Shown: piece after piece, positions 17,521 through 26,611 of the stretch
How the letters are laid out: each line of letters opens with the position of its first letter
Position numbering within the stretch: the first letter of the stretch is position 1
NCBI RefSeq assembly: GCF_000017625.1
Contig: NC_009712.1
Location: forward strand, 496,001-560,000
Length of the DNA: 64,000 bases
Direction of reading: 5' to 3'
DNA from: Methanoregula boonei 6A8
GTDB lineage: Archaea; Halobacteriota; Methanomicrobia; Methanomicrobiales; Methanospirillaceae
Program-made: the position numbers and the translations under genes
The notes under the pieces: model-generated
What the model was told of the DNA's origin: nothing
Databases searched by the model: none
The model's input: only the letters and a program-made list of their open reading frames with translations

Positions 17521-17872
17521 GATCTTTCTGTGATACAAATCCTGGAGGATATCTATTGGTTATTGTACTTATTCTCCTCTGAAGTTCAATATCTTATAGG
17601 AATAACCTACCTAAAAATGTGTACCGGCCCTCCCCGTTGTGCCCATTGAAAAAAGGAGTTTCCCTTCTTTCACAGTCCGGCAAATCCAAAATTGGGGCTT
17701 GGATAACGAAAAATCCTTTGCGTTTCTCCCGGATTAGTGATTCCGTTCCGGCAGATTGTGCCAAAATCCCCTTTATCGGGCTCAAATCCGAGCCTTATCG
17801 CTTCTGCGCCCAGATTTAAATGATAATTTATTTAAATGCGTGTACGGTAATACTCCATGAGGTGAACAAGCC
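17521..17872. promoter_or_regulatory. Divergent promoter region, FtsZ-like gene / mer
   Basis: This 352-bp region has no credible gene. Toward mer it holds an AT-rich element ATTTATTTAAATG at about 17824-17837, about 20-25 bp before the expected transcript start, and the Shine-Dalgarno GAGGTGA at about 17858-17865. On the minus strand CCTATAAGAT (near 17589-17600) is a possible TATA element for the FtsZ-like gene. Confidence 0.55.
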
Positions 17873-18859
17873 TTGACATATGGAATTGAATTTGTACCTG
17901 GGAATGTCAATGTAAAGCAGGTTGTTAACTTCTGTAAACTTGCTGAATCCAAAGATATCGACTTTGCGTGGATCACCAATCACTACAACAACAGGCACTG
18001 CTATGCAGTCCTTGCCGCTGTTGCACAGGCAACCACCACCCTGAAGATGGGGCCGGGCATCATGAACTCCTTTACCGATACACCGGCGGCAATGGCCTCG
18101 TTCATGTGCACCCTCAATGAAATTTCCGATGGGCGTGCAGTACTCGGCATTGGACCTGGTGACCTCTCGACACTGCCAAAGATTGCAATACACCCGGAGA
18201 AGCCGGTGGCCCGCCTCGAAGAGGCAGTCATCCAGTTCAGGAAGCTTGTTGCCGGTGAACAGGTAAACAAGTCTGGCCTGCACTTCTTTGACTACGATGG
18301 AGCAAAGCTGACCGGTGTCACCCTCCCCGGAAAGAAGGGAATCCCGGTATACATTGGTGCACAGGGTCCCAAGGTGCTTGAGCTTGCCGGAAAGATCGGC
18401 GATGGGGCATTAATTAATGCATCCAACCCCAAGGACTTCCAGGTTGCGATCCCGATCATCCAGAAGGCCGCCGAAGCAGTCGGAAAGAAGGGCTTCGATG
18501 TCGGTGCGTACACTGCCATGTCCATCGACAAGAGCGAGAAGAAGGCACGCAATGCAGCAAAGATCGTTGCCGCATTCATTGCAGCAGGCTCCCCGCCCGA
18601 GCTGCTCACCCGCCACGGTCTTGACCTCAACAACGTTGCCAAAATCAAGGCAGCACTTGGGAAGTTTGACTTCAAAACAGTCGGAGAGCTTGTGGGAGAC
18701 AAGGAGATCGATGCATTCACCATTGCAGGCACCCCTGAAATGGTCAAGGCAAAGTGCGAAGACCTTACCAAGGCCGGCGTCACCCAGATCATCTTTGGTT
18801 CACCACTCGGTCCCGACATGACCACCTCTATCCGCCTCCTCGGCAAGTATATCGTATAA
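17873..18859 (+). CDS. mer: F420-dependent methylene-H4MPT reductase
   Basis: This 328-residue enzyme reduces methylene- to methyl-tetrahydromethanopterin with F420H2 in the CO2-to-methane path. It is a bacterial-luciferase-like TIM barrel; visible family sequence includes MTYGIEFVPGNVN at the start, DFAWITNHYNNRHCYAVLAAVA, MGPGIMNSFTDTPAAMASF, ISDGRAVLGIGPGDLSTL and GAQGPKVLELAGKIGDG. The start codon is TTG at 17873, supported by a well-placed GAGGTGA Shine-Dalgarno and by alignment of TYGIEF with the family start. Its product is the substrate of the Mtr complex at 42-48 kb. Confidence 0.96.
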   Translation: MTYGIEFVPGNVNVKQVVNFCKLAESKDIDFAWITNHYNNRHCYAVLAAVAQATTTLKMGPGIMNSFTDTPAAMASFMCTLNEISDGRAVLGIGPGDLSTLPKIAIHPEKPVARLEEAVIQFRKLVAGEQVNKSGLHFFDYDGAKLTGVTLPGKKGIPVYIGAQGPKVLELAGKIGDGALINASNPKDFQVAIPIIQKAAEAVGKKGFDVGAYTAMSIDKSEKKARNAAKIVAAFIAAGSPPELLTRHGLDLNNVAKIKAALGKFDFKTVGELVGDKEIDAFTIAGTPEMVKAKCEDLTKAGVTQIIFGSPLGPDMTTSIRLLGKYIV

Positions 18860-18860
18860 A

Positions 18861-18945
18861 GCAGATCTTTCATCTGCCAGCGATACTGCTGGATCTGGCA
18901 TGGTGCCAGGGCAGATAGATAAAATCCATTTTTTTCTTTTTCTCT
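18861..18945 (+). terminator. Three tandem stem-loops and T-run after mer
   Basis: Just after the mer stop codon there are three perfect small hairpins: GCAGAT/ATCTGC (18861-18877), CCAGC/GCTGG (18877-18892) and CTGGCA/TGCCAG (18895-18909). A T-rich stretch follows from about 18929 to 18945. This is a likely termination and 3'-end protection zone for an abundantly expressed mRNA. Confidence 0.6.
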
Positions 18946-19048
18946 CAACAATCCACACACTGTGTTTTTGTTTGTCTTCTGTCTCTTCCCTCGCGAGATC
19001 TGTGCAAATGTCTATCTAGGTTACCGGTGTTTTTGTACCTGTAACGAT

Positions 19049-19972
19049 ATGTTCACGACAACGGACGTAGCCACCAAAAGAGGGATATTGCAGTACCGTG
19101 AGGAGCGATTTACCGGCATCAGATGCCGGATCAGTCCTGAACGGGTCAAGCGCCATACATCCCAGACACTCACCTTTCCGCGGGATTCGGCAGACTGTCC
19201 ATTCTGCGAACAGAATATTTTTTCGATTACCCCGGTCTTTCCCGATGGAAAGCGTATCCTCGTGGGGGAGAGCGTTACATTCCCGAACATGTTCCCGTTT
19301 GCTGAAGGGCACACCGTTACCGTGATCACCCGTGCGCATACCGTACCGGAGTTTACCCGGGCCCAGATCGCCGATGCGCTTCGGGCCCAGATTGAATCTC
19401 TTCTCCGTTATGGGGGATACCCCAGCATCAACTGGAACTATCTCCCTTCTGCCGGGGCAAGTATCCTTCATCCCCATATGCAGGGAATAAGCGACAGGTG
19501 CCCCACATGGCTCGTGGAGAGATACCTGTGCGCCGGGAAAGAATACCGGGCGAAGATCGGGGCATCGTACTGGGATGCCGTGCGGGAACAGGAACGCTCT
19601 TCAGATCGTTTCCTGTTTGGGGACGAGATCCTCTGGTCTGCCCATGCGGTTCCCGTAGGAGAGCGGGAAGTCCGGGGAATCCTTCCTATTTCAAGCCTTA
19701 AGGAACTGGAGGACTATATGGAACCTCTTTCCGAAGGGATACTCAGGATAATCACTTTTTACCGAAACCTCGGAACACAGGCTTTTAACATGTCAATCTA
19801 TTGCTGCCGGGATGAGAGTGAAGACTTTTCTGCATTCTGCTCGCTGATATCCCGGATAAACCCAAATCCTCTCTCGACCAGCGACTCGGCATTCATGGAA
19901 CGGATGCATTGTGAGCCGGTCATTATGACCCTCCCGGAAGAGATGGGAGAAATGTACCGGGATCAAAATTAA
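19049..19972 (+). CDS. galT: Galactose-1-phosphate uridylyltransferase-like (HIT superfamily)
   Basis: This 307-residue protein matches GalT, which exchanges UMP between UDP-glucose and galactose-1-phosphate through a uridylylated histidine. The active-site region GASILHPHMQGISD gives the H-x-H-x-Q motif at about residues 141-145, and CPFCEQN near residue 51 is the usual zinc-binding pair. MFPFAEGHTVTVITRAH is the paired beta strand. The ATG at 19049 is preferred; the upstream stretch from 18962 encodes a Cys/Phe-rich, non-homologous extension. Probably used in nucleotide-sugar supply for surface glycans; true substrate in methanogens is not certain. Confidence 0.8.
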   Translation: MFTTTDVATKRGILQYREERFTGIRCRISPERVKRHTSQTLTFPRDSADCPFCEQNIFSITPVFPDGKRILVGESVTFPNMFPFAEGHTVTVITRAHTVPEFTRAQIADALRAQIESLLRYGGYPSINWNYLPSAGASILHPHMQGISDRCPTWLVERYLCAGKEYRAKIGASYWDAVREQERSSDRFLFGDEILWSAHAVPVGEREVRGILPISSLKELEDYMEPLSEGILRIITFYRNLGTQAFNMSIYCCRDESEDFSAFCSLISRINPNPLSTSDSAFMERMHCEPVIMTLPEEMGEMYRDQN

Positions 19973-19987
19973 AAAAAAAGGAAAAAA
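19970..19987 (-). terminator. A/T tract between convergent galT and mtd
   Basis: Between the two convergent genes the plus strand reads a run of nine A followed by six A, that is T-runs on the minus strand directly after the mtd stop codon. It would terminate mtd transcription. Confidence 0.5.
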
Positions 19988-19988
19988 T

Positions 19989-20828
19989 TTACTCGAATTT
20001 TGCTACGAGTTTGGTCTTGCGGACGAGGACGCCATCCTTCTTGTGGGGCTGGCGGAGAATACCGTCGCCGGCCTTCTCGATCTCGCGGGCCTCATCGCAG
20101 AGCACGGCTGCAATCCTCATCATTTCGTGGGCGCTTGCAACGATCGGGATGTACTTCTCCCACTCCTTGGTCATGAAACAGCCCTTGACATTCTGGCCTG
20201 CTACCGCAATCGCGATCTCGTGGGCGGCGCGTGCCTTTGCCAGTGCATAGTCGTTAGTAAATTCTCCGTCGACTGCCTTGTCTGTGGTCATGACGATCTT
20301 GGGGAGCTCAATTTCTGTACCCTTCTTGCCGGCCTTGACCTGGTCGATGACCTTGTCGAGTGCAAGCTGGAGCTTGCGGAATGCACCGGTGATGGCCAGA
20401 ACCTTGACAAGGTTGCCATTGAAGTCGGCCATTTCGATGGGGTCAAGGAACTCACGGCGTGCACCAATCATGGAGTCTGCCTTCATGATGATGTACCCGA
20501 ACTTGCTGTTCTTGACCTCTTCCCATTCCTTCTTGGTGGTTACATCATCAGTGATGATGATGACCGGGATACCGGCAGCGGCAAGCTGCTCACGGGCACC
20601 GGTCGGGCCGGGCAGGACACCGTTGGGGGAGACCACAATGGCGAAATCGGGTTTCCATGCCTTCATGTTGGAAACGACACGGTCGATATCCTCAGGCTGG
20701 AGCTTGGTTCCGCTGGTAGCCATGAATGTCTGCATATCCTCACGGTCTGCTCTCTCATCAAGAAGCAGCTCTGCCATTACACCACTTGCAATATTGCCTA
20801 ACTTGGCAACGCCTACTTTAACAACCAT
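19989..20828 (-). CDS. mtd: F420-dependent methylene-H4MPT dehydrogenase
   Basis: This 279-residue enzyme reversibly reduces methenyl- to methylene-tetrahydromethanopterin with F420H2, the step before Mer. Family sequence is clear from [31 protein letters not shown] at the start, through [40 protein letters not shown], and the C-terminal [24 protein letters not shown]. The start at 20828 follows the Shine-Dalgarno AGGTGA. A minus-strand TATA element TTTATAAG lies near 20876-20883. The gene is divergent from tfx, with about 200 bp between them. Confidence 0.96.
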
Positions 20829-21032
20829 TGAAATTTCACCTCGAATTGTTGTATAGCACGTAATATGACCCGGTATTCTTATAAAGATTTTGAAATCGCT
20901 TTTACGCCGGATATTCGCCCCTTTGGGAAAGCAAATGCAGCATTTTCGTGCAGCCTGCCTCTTCCGGCCAATTCCCGGGGGCACAGGGAGGTTAACGAAA
21001 AGTGTTTAAATCCCCGGAATGGAATGGATAGT

Positions 21033-21437
21033 ATGAAGGATGGTCTTCTCACCGACAGGCAGATGGAAGTGCTCCGGTACCGAAAGCAGGGAATGACCCA
21101 GCAGCAGATCGCAGATATTATTCACACCTCGAAAGCAAATGTCTGCACCATCGAGAAATCTGCAATGGAGAATATCCGACGAGCAAAAGAGACGCTTGAA
21201 TTTTTGTACACTCTTGATGCTACGCATCTCTGCACCATCCCGTCAGGGACTGACCTGTTTGAAGTGCCCGGGATGATCTTTGCCGAAGCCGAAAAGGCCA
21301 AGATCAAGGTAAAGTACGATACGATCTCCCTTATCAACCGGCTACGGGAGGCACGGCCCCAGTCCTACAAGGCCCGGTGCATCTGCGAGGATGTGCAGAT
21401 CTATATCACTGATGACGGAGAGATTTATTTCGGATAA
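21033..21437 (+). CDS. tfx: Tfx-family DNA-binding protein
   Basis: This 134-residue protein has an N-terminal helix-turn-helix (LLTDRQMEVLRYRKQGMTQQQIADIIHTSKANVCTIEKSAMENIRRA-type, residues 4-50) and a small C-terminal domain (KIKVKYDTISLINRLREARP). This is the architecture of Tfx, first described in Methanothermobacter as binding downstream of the fmd promoter for molybdenum formylmethanofuran dehydrogenase. The ATG at 21033 is chosen because a TATA-like GTTTAAAT (about 21004-21011) lies 25 bp upstream, predicting a leaderless mRNA; ATG 21024 is the alternative. Divergent placement from mtd suggests, but does not prove, control of C1 genes. Confidence 0.85.
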   Translation: MKDGLLTDRQMEVLRYRKQGMTQQQIADIIHTSKANVCTIEKSAMENIRRAKETLEFLYTLDATHLCTIPSGTDLFEVPGMIFAEAEKAKIKVKYDTISLINRLREARPQSYKARCICEDVQIYITDDGEIYFG

Positions 21438-21500
21438 AGCGGACAAAAATTGGTTCGCAGAATCGCCAGTTACTGTGGAGGCTCTGATCCCCCGGGGCGC

Positions 21501-21520
21501 TGGCATAAATATATATGCCA
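21501..21520. promoter_or_regulatory. Operator-like inverted repeat TGGCATA-N6-TATGCCA
   Basis: Perfect seven-base arms (21501-21507 and 21514-21520) with an AT-only spacer sit directly upstream of a TATA-like element AATATTTAAGG at about 21530-21538. The geometry is that of a dimeric regulator site next to a promoter reading rightward into the structured region and the ribosomal operon. It lies 64 bp after the tfx stop codon. Confidence 0.5.
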
Positions 21521-21540
21521 TTTTAATCAATATTTAAGGA

Positions 21541-22050
21541 AGCCGATATGGGGATATCCCTGCCGCTCTTGTCTTCAGAGATGAGGTGGCTCCGGCGGAA
21601 ACGGGCCCGAAACGACACCGGGAACGGTACTGCCGTGGGTATTTCCCGATTGGTGACCTCCTCATTTCGTGAGGAGGATCCCGAGAAGGAGTTGTGATCC
21701 GTCACAACGGGCTGACAGAGTTGGATCTGACCGCGACGCATGGGTGGACGTTTAAAAAACGAGCCTGGTTCCCTGAATCATCAGGGAATGCGTCAGTGTC
21801 AGGGTCTTCTTTCGCGAGGAAAAAAGCGGAGATCCCTTGAGGGTGGGAGAAAGCTCTCTCCCTCTGCAGGTCTCCAGGCTAACCGGTTCACGGGCAGGGT
21901 GAGTATGCTCCCGCGCATCACGTGCGGGAAAAATCGTCCTGCAAGATGACACCGGATCGCGTGTTGGCTTACCGGACAGGCAAGTGAGAGCACTTCCGTC
22001 TCGGATTCATCTCTCTAGTTCGTGTCAAAAAGATCCAAAACACGAATGTA
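21541..22050 (+). ncRNA. Candidate structured RNA or long leader of the ribosomal operon
   Basis: About 510 bp between tfx and the uL3 gene carry no family-like protein but many perfect stems: 21657-21677 (eight pairs, loop TTTCG), 21691-21708 (seven pairs, loop TCCG), 21769-21788 (eight pairs, loop ATCA), 21845-21862 (six pairs), 21910-21928 (seven pairs, one G-U) and 22019-22046 (seven pairs, the last just upstream of the uL3 Shine-Dalgarno). A TATA-like element at 21530-21538 and another, TTTAAAAAA, at about 21751-21759 could start one or two transcripts. I could not match it to RNase P, SRP or other known archaeal RNAs. Confidence 0.45.
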
Positions 22051-22066
22051 CAGGAATGATTGACAC

Positions 22067-23080
22067 ATGCCAAAGATAAACAGACCACGCCGAGGCTCGC
22101 TGGCATTCAGCCCACGGAAACGTGCACAGAGCCCCATTCCCAAATACAAGTCCTGGCCCGAGCACAGCGGCGCACCCGCGCTGCTGGGTTTTGCCGGCTA
22201 TAAGGTGGGCATGACGCATGTCCTCATGGTCGATGACCACAAGGACAGCCCGACCGAGGGTAAGGAGATCATGGTTCCGGTGACGATCATCGAGATCCCG
22301 ACCATGAAGGTTGCCGCTCTGCGGGTATACACAAAGGACACTTACGGCAAGCACGCGCTTACGGAGATCTGGGCGGAGCCGCTGGACAGCCAGCTCTCCC
22401 GCAGGGTAACCTCACCCAAGAACTACGACAGCACGGCAGCAAAGAAGAAGTATTCAGATGCACTTGCCGCCGGGCTGGTTGCTGAGATCTACGCACTTGC
22501 GTACACCCAGCCGGCCACGATGAGTGGTGTACCCAAAAAGGTGCCCGATCTCATGGAGATCAAGGTTGCCGGCGGGGACATTGCCAAGCAGTACGAGTAC
22601 GCCTTCGGGCTTCTCGGAAAGGAGATCCGGCTCAGCAACGTGATTGAGACTGGTGCGTACGCCGATATTACCGCAATCACCATCGGTAAGGGTACGCAGG
22701 GCCCGGTCAAGCGCTGGGGTGTTACCCTCCGTAAGAGAAAACACTCCGTCGGCGGAAAAGAACGCCATGTCGGAACCCTTGGGCCATGGAATCCCCACCA
22801 CGTCCGCTGGGAAGTTCCCCAGAGTGGCCAAATGGGCTACCAGCAGCGCACCGAGTTCAACAAGCGCATTTTAAAGATCGGTGAGAACGGTGCGGAGATT
22901 ACACCGGCAGGTGGTTTCCTTAACTACGGCGTTATCAGGAACGCATACGTTGTGATCAAGGGCTCGATTCCCGGCCCGGCAAAGCGCCTGATTCGTATCC
23001 GCCCGGCAATCCGCCAGGGAGAACATGTTGTCCGGTCGCCCGCGATCCAGTTCGTGAGCGTCCAGAGCAAGCAGGGGTGA
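22067..23080 (+). CDS. rpl3: Ribosomal protein uL3
   Basis: First gene of the long ribosomal operon, 337 residues as usual for archaeal L3. It opens [20 protein letters not shown] and contains the conserved loop [28 protein letters not shown] that reaches the peptidyl-transferase centre. L3 is an early 50S assembly protein. Its ATG follows AGGA by about a dozen bases and a leader hairpin at 22019-22046, a plausible site for autogenous control of the whole operon. Confidence 0.97.
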   Translation: MPKINRPRRGSLAFSPRKRAQSPIPKYKSWPEHSGAPALLGFAGYKVGMTHVLMVDDHKDSPTEGKEIMVPVTIIEIPTMKVAALRVYTKDTYGKHALTEIWAEPLDSQLSRRVTSPKNYDSTAAKKKYSDALAAGLVAEIYALAYTQPATMSGVPKKVPDLMEIKVAGGDIAKQYEYAFGLLGKEIRLSNVIETGAYADITAITIGKGTQGPVKRWGVTLRKRKHSVGGKERHVGTLGPWNPHHVRWEVPQSGQMGYQQRTEFNKRILKIGENGAEITPAGGFLNYGVIRNAYVVIKGSIPGPAKRLIRIRPAIRQGEHVVRSPAIQFVSVQSKQG

Positions 23081-23086
23081 TCAGAG

Positions 23087-23833
23087 ATGAAAGCGCAGGT
23101 TAAAACAATCGAAGGCGGCGTGGCAAAGGATATCGAACTCCCGGCCATGTTCTCCGAGGAGTACCGCCCGGACCTGATCAGGAAGGCAGTACTGGCACTC
23201 CAGAGCACCCGGCGCCAGCCGCACGGGTCCTATCCGTATGCCGGCATCTGTTCTTCTGCAGTGGGCTGGGGAAGCGGCCGCGGCGCATCTCATGTACCGC
23301 GTCTCAAGAACGGTTCCCGTGCCGCCAAGGTTCCGCAGGCAAAGGGCGGACGTGAGGCACACCCGCCGGTCACCGCCAAGGTGCTGATAAAAGAGATCAA
23401 TGCAAAAGAGAAGCAGAAGGCATTCCGATCCGCTGTTGCAGCAAGCATCCGTGCCGACCTCATCAGCAGCAGGGGTCACCGGTTCGAAGGAACAGTCCCA
23501 CTGATCTTCGAGGACAAGTTCGAGAACCTGGCAAAAACCCAGGAAGTCATATCCGCACTGACAAATATTGGCGTGTACAGTGATATCGAGCGTTCAAAGG
23601 AGAGCAGGAAGGTCCGCGCCGGCCGTGGCAAGCTCCGTGGCCGCAGGTACAAGCAGAGAAAGAGCCTGCTTATCGTTACCTCGGGCCCCGAATTCCGCGC
23701 CGCACGCAATCTTGCCGGTGTAGACGTCGTGACTGTAGATCAGCTCAACGTTGAGCACCTCGCGCCGGGCATGCAGGCAGGACGCCTGACAGTCTGGACC
23801 GAGAGCGCCGTTATCCGCTTGGAGGGAAGGTAA
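23087..23833 (+). CDS. rpl4: Ribosomal protein uL4
   Basis: 248-residue large-subunit protein lining the exit tunnel. Recognised by RQPHGSYPYAGICSSAVGWGSGRGASHVPRLKNGSRAAKVPQAKGGREAHPP-type sequence (tunnel loop, about residues 44-95) and by the basic RKVRAGRGKLRGRRYKQRKS segment. In bacteria L4 autoregulates its operon; the same in archaea is unproven. Six bases separate it from uL3. Confidence 0.97.
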   Translation: MKAQVKTIEGGVAKDIELPAMFSEEYRPDLIRKAVLALQSTRRQPHGSYPYAGICSSAVGWGSGRGASHVPRLKNGSRAAKVPQAKGGREAHPPVTAKVLIKEINAKEKQKAFRSAVAASIRADLISSRGHRFEGTVPLIFEDKFENLAKTQEVISALTNIGVYSDIERSKESRKVRAGRGKLRGRRYKQRKSLLIVTSGPEFRAARNLAGVDVVTVDQLNVEHLAPGMQAGRLTVWTESAVIRLEGR

Positions 23834-24085
23834 ATGGCAACCCTGAAACACCCGTTTGTCACAGAAAAGGCCATGGTCCTTCTGGAAAACGAAAGCAAGC
23901 TTCAGTTCCTTGTGGACCGGAAGGCCACCAAGCAGGACATCAAGCGCGAGATTGAGAAGGCGTTCGACCAGAAGGTAAAGAGCGTCCACACGCTGATGTC
24001 GATGCACGGTGAGAAAAAGGCCGTAGTGAGCTTCGAGAACGCAAAGGCCGCTGAGGAAATCCTGAGCCGGCTTGGCATTATGTAA
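23834..24085 (+). CDS. rpl23: Ribosomal protein uL23
   Basis: 83-residue protein at the tunnel exit that docks SRP and the translocon. The opening LKHPFVTEKAMVLLENESKLQFLVDRKA and the VKSVHTLMSMHGEKKAVVSF strand are diagnostic. It starts one base after the uL4 stop, so it is coupled. Confidence 0.97.
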   Translation: MATLKHPFVTEKAMVLLENESKLQFLVDRKATKQDIKREIEKAFDQKVKSVHTLMSMHGEKKAVVSFENAKAAEEILSRLGIM

Positions 24086-24095
24086 GGTGGGGAAC

Positions 24096-24812
24096 ATGGG
24101 ACATCGAATTACTACACAGAACCGTGGCAGGGGAGGCCCGACCTATCGCGCCCCATCCCACCGGTACAAGGCTGCATTAAAGCACATCGGTGACGGAACC
24201 AAGAGTATCTCCGGTTCAATTATCGATATCGAACACGACCCGGCACGGAATGCCCCGATTGCCCTGGTGCAGCTCGAGGATGGATCAAAAGTTTACATCC
24301 TTGTAACCGAAGGAATTGGCATCGGTGAGACCGTTGCATGGGGAGCAGATGTCAAGGTCAAGAACGGGAACACGCTTCCGCTCCAGAGCATCCCGACCGG
24401 TTCTTACATCTGCAATATCGAATCGCGCCCCAATGATGGTGGCAAGTTCGTCCGCTCAACCGGTGTCCAGGCCGTTGTGGTTGACAAGATTGGCGACCGC
24501 ATTGGTGTGCGGATGCCCAGCGGCAAGACCAAGTGGTTCAACGCACGCTGCCGCGCTACCGTAGGTATCGTTGCCGGTGGCGGGCGCGTGGAGAAGCCGT
24601 TTGTAAAAGCCGGCAACAAGTCACACAAGATGAGGAACACCGCGTCCAACTGGCCGCGCGTCCGTGGTGTTGCCATGAACGTCATCGACCATCCGTTCGG
24701 TGGCGGTGGGCACCAGCACCCCGGTCGTCCCAAGACCATTGCCCGGGGTACTTCACCGGGTCGTACAGTCGGACATGTGGCAGCACGCCAGACAGGTAGA
24801 AGCAGGAAGTGA
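24096..24812 (+). CDS. rpl2: Ribosomal protein uL2
   Basis: 238-residue 23S rRNA-binding protein required for subunit joining and peptidyl transfer. The start MGHRITTQNRGRGGPTYRAP is typical of archaea, and the C-terminal VRGVAMNVIDHPFGGGGHQHPGRP carries the conserved histidine near the active centre. The ATG at 24096 is used, not the upstream frame opening at 24072 that overlaps uL23. Confidence 0.97.
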   Translation: MGHRITTQNRGRGGPTYRAPSHRYKAALKHIGDGTKSISGSIIDIEHDPARNAPIALVQLEDGSKVYILVTEGIGIGETVAWGADVKVKNGNTLPLQSIPTGSYICNIESRPNDGGKFVRSTGVQAVVVDKIGDRIGVRMPSGKTKWFNARCRATVGIVAGGGRVEKPFVKAGNKSHKMRNTASNWPRVRGVAMNVIDHPFGGGGHQHPGRPKTIARGTSPGRTVGHVAARQTGRSRK

Positions 24813-24817
24813 ACGGT

Positions 24818-25237
24818 ATGGCAGCACCAAAAAAGACCCAGAAGAGAATGCCCAGACGGCGTGAGGAGTTCACCTACCGCGGGTACAAGATCGATGAGCT
24901 TAAGGCGATGGGATTAAGCGAACTCATCCCCCTGATGCCCGCCCGTGCACGCCGCAAATTCAACCGCGGGCTCAACCGCGGTGAAGAGACATTGCTTGAA
25001 AAGATCCGGGGCGGGGACGAGAAGATCCGGACCCACCTGCGTGAAATGATCGTCATGCCCGAGATGATAGGGAAGAGCATCGAGATCTACAATGGCAAGG
25101 AATTCTTAAAAGTCGAGTTCCAGCCCGAGTCGGTCTTCCACTATCTGGGCGAATTTGCCCTCACCAGAAAGAGGGTCACCCACGGTTCCGCTGGTATCGG
25201 TGCAACGAGGGGCAGCAAATACGTACCGCTGAAGTGA
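24818..25237 (+). CDS. rps19: Ribosomal protein uS19
   Basis: 139-residue small-subunit head protein. Diagnostic segments are [37 protein letters not shown] and the C-terminal [30 protein letters not shown]. The ATG at 24818 fits the family; a GTG at 24809 overlapping the uL2 stop would add three residues. Confidence 0.96.
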   Translation: MAAPKKTQKRMPRRREEFTYRGYKIDELKAMGLSELIPLMPARARRKFNRGLNRGEETLLEKIRGGDEKIRTHLREMIVMPEMIGKSIEIYNGKEFLKVEFQPESVFHYLGEFALTRKRVTHGSAGIGATRGSKYVPLK

Positions 25238-25242
25238 TGGAA

Positions 25243-25707
25243 ATGGCACGCATCGCATATTCTACAAAGATTGAAGGCGACAACCTCGCCAGAGGAAAAG
25301 CAAACGAGCTTTCCATCTCTCCCAAGCACTCGATCGAGATCGCGGATTTCATCCGGCACCAGCGCGTCAACGATGCGCTCGCGTACCTTGCGGATGTCGT
25401 TGCGCTCAAGAAGGCAATCCCGTTCCGGCACTTCAACCGGAACGTTGCCCACAAGCGCGGCCTTCCCGGCAACTGGGATGCAGGCCGGTACCCGGTCAAG
25501 GCTTCCAAGGCCTACATACGGATCCTCGAATCGATCAAGAAGAATGCGGAATACACGGGTCTTGACACCGAGAATCTGGAGATTATCCATGCCTCGGCCA
25601 ACCGCGGGCGCGCCCAAAAGGCCTATTTCCCTCGGGCAATGGGTCGTGCATCCCCCAAGGTCAGGGAAACCGTAAACATCGAGATTGTGGTTCGGGAAGT
25701 GGCATAA
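25243..25707 (+). CDS. rpl22: Ribosomal protein uL22
   Basis: 154-residue tunnel protein. [38 protein letters not shown] opens it and the extended hairpin ends in [18 protein letters not shown]. In-frame GTG (25234) and ATG (25237) lie upstream and overlap the uS19 stop; ATG 25243 is chosen because MARI is the usual start. Confidence 0.95.
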   Translation: MARIAYSTKIEGDNLARGKANELSISPKHSIEIADFIRHQRVNDALAYLADVVALKKAIPFRHFNRNVAHKRGLPGNWDAGRYPVKASKAYIRILESIKKNAEYTGLDTENLEIIHASANRGRAQKAYFPRAMGRASPKVRETVNIEIVVREVA

Positions 25708-25708
25708 C

Positions 25709-26404
25709 ATGGCCGTTGAAAGGAAATTTATTGCAGAAGGCGCCCGCAAGGCCCGGGTTGAGAAATATCTCACCAAAGAGCTCAAGCGCGCGGGGTTCGG
25801 CGGCATGGATATTGCCCGTACCCCTCTGGGGACGCAGGTCACCATCTTCGCGGAAAAACCGGGGATCGTGATTGGGAAGGGTGGCAAGCTTGTTCACCAA
25901 CTGACCCAGGATCTTGCCCAGAACTACGGTGTCGAGTCACCGCAGATCGAGGTTCAGCAGGTCCAGAACCCCAGCTTCAACGCTCAGATCATGGCAGAGA
26001 GGCTGGCAAACGCCCTTGAACGCGGCTGGTACTTCCGTAAGGCAGGTTCCAGCATCATGCGCCGGGTCATGGACTCCGGAGCACTGGGCTGCGAGGTTGT
26101 TATCGCCGGGAAGCTCACCGGTGCGCGTGCCCGTACCCAGAAATTCACCGAAGGCTACATCAAGCACTGCGGTGAACCGAGCAACACCATCGTGGAAAAG
26201 GGCTACGCTATTGCCATCAAGAAGCTTGGTGTCATCGGAGTTCAGGTCAAGATTGTTCCCGCAGACGCAAAGATGCCTGACCACTTTGCGATTATCGAGC
26301 AGGAAAAGAAACTCCCTGCTCCGAAGACCACAGTCACAGCGGTCATCGAGACTGACAATGAAGAGCCCGCCCTTCCTGACGAGAACATTGACGAGGAGGT
26401 GTGA
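25709..26404 (+). CDS. rps3: Ribosomal protein uS3
   Basis: 231-residue small-subunit protein with a KH domain (GIVIGKGGKLVHQLTQDL, about residues 51-68) and the C-terminal S3 domain (SGALGCEVVIAGKLTGARA). It lines the mRNA entry channel. The last 30 residues are acidic, as in many archaeal S3 proteins. ATG 25709 overlaps nothing and starts two bases after the uL22 stop. Confidence 0.97.
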   Translation: MAVERKFIAEGARKARVEKYLTKELKRAGFGGMDIARTPLGTQVTIFAEKPGIVIGKGGKLVHQLTQDLAQNYGVESPQIEVQQVQNPSFNAQIMAERLANALERGWYFRKAGSSIMRRVMDSGALGCEVVIAGKLTGARARTQKFTEGYIKHCGEPSNTIVEKGYAIAIKKLGVIGVQVKIVPADAKMPDHFAIIEQEKKLPAPKTTVTAVIETDNEEPALPDENIDEEV

Positions 26405-26407
26405 GAC

Positions 26408-26611
26408 ATGGCCATCTTACGTGCACACGATGTCAGCCAGCTCACCGATGTCGAACTGCAGGAACAGATGGGTAAACTCCGGATGGAGCTTGTCCAGCAC
26501 TACGGCAAGGTCAGCGCCGGTGGTGCAACCGAGAATCCCGGTCACATCCGGGAACTCAGACGCACCATTGCACGCCTGATGACCGAGAAGAATCGCAGGA
26601 GCCGCGTATGA
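26408..26611 (+). CDS. rpl29: Ribosomal protein uL29
   Basis: 67-residue coiled helical-hairpin protein at the tunnel exit (LTDVELQEQMGKLRMELVQHYGKV, then NPGHIRELRRTIARLMTEKNRR). Its end overlaps the rnp1 start by four bases. The SUI1/eIF1 gene often found between uL29 and rnp1 in archaea is absent here. Confidence 0.96.
   Translation: MAILRAHDVSQLTDVELQEQMGKLRMELVQHYGKVSAGGATENPGHIRELRRTIARLMTEKNRRSRV

Noticed and set aside
17594-17785. 63-codon minus-strand frame between the FtsZ-like gene and mer
   Set aside because: No ribosome-binding site, no family resemblance, lies in a promoter region.
21541-22010. RNase P RNA in the structured region
   Set aside because: A stretch GGCTTACCGG near 21984 recalls the 3' conserved block of RNase P RNA, but the universal ACAGAA-type element and the 5' GGAAAGUC-type partner were not found.
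21541-22010. SRP 7S RNA in the same region
   Set aside because: The helix 8 consensus (GGAAGGGAGCA-type) is absent on both strands.
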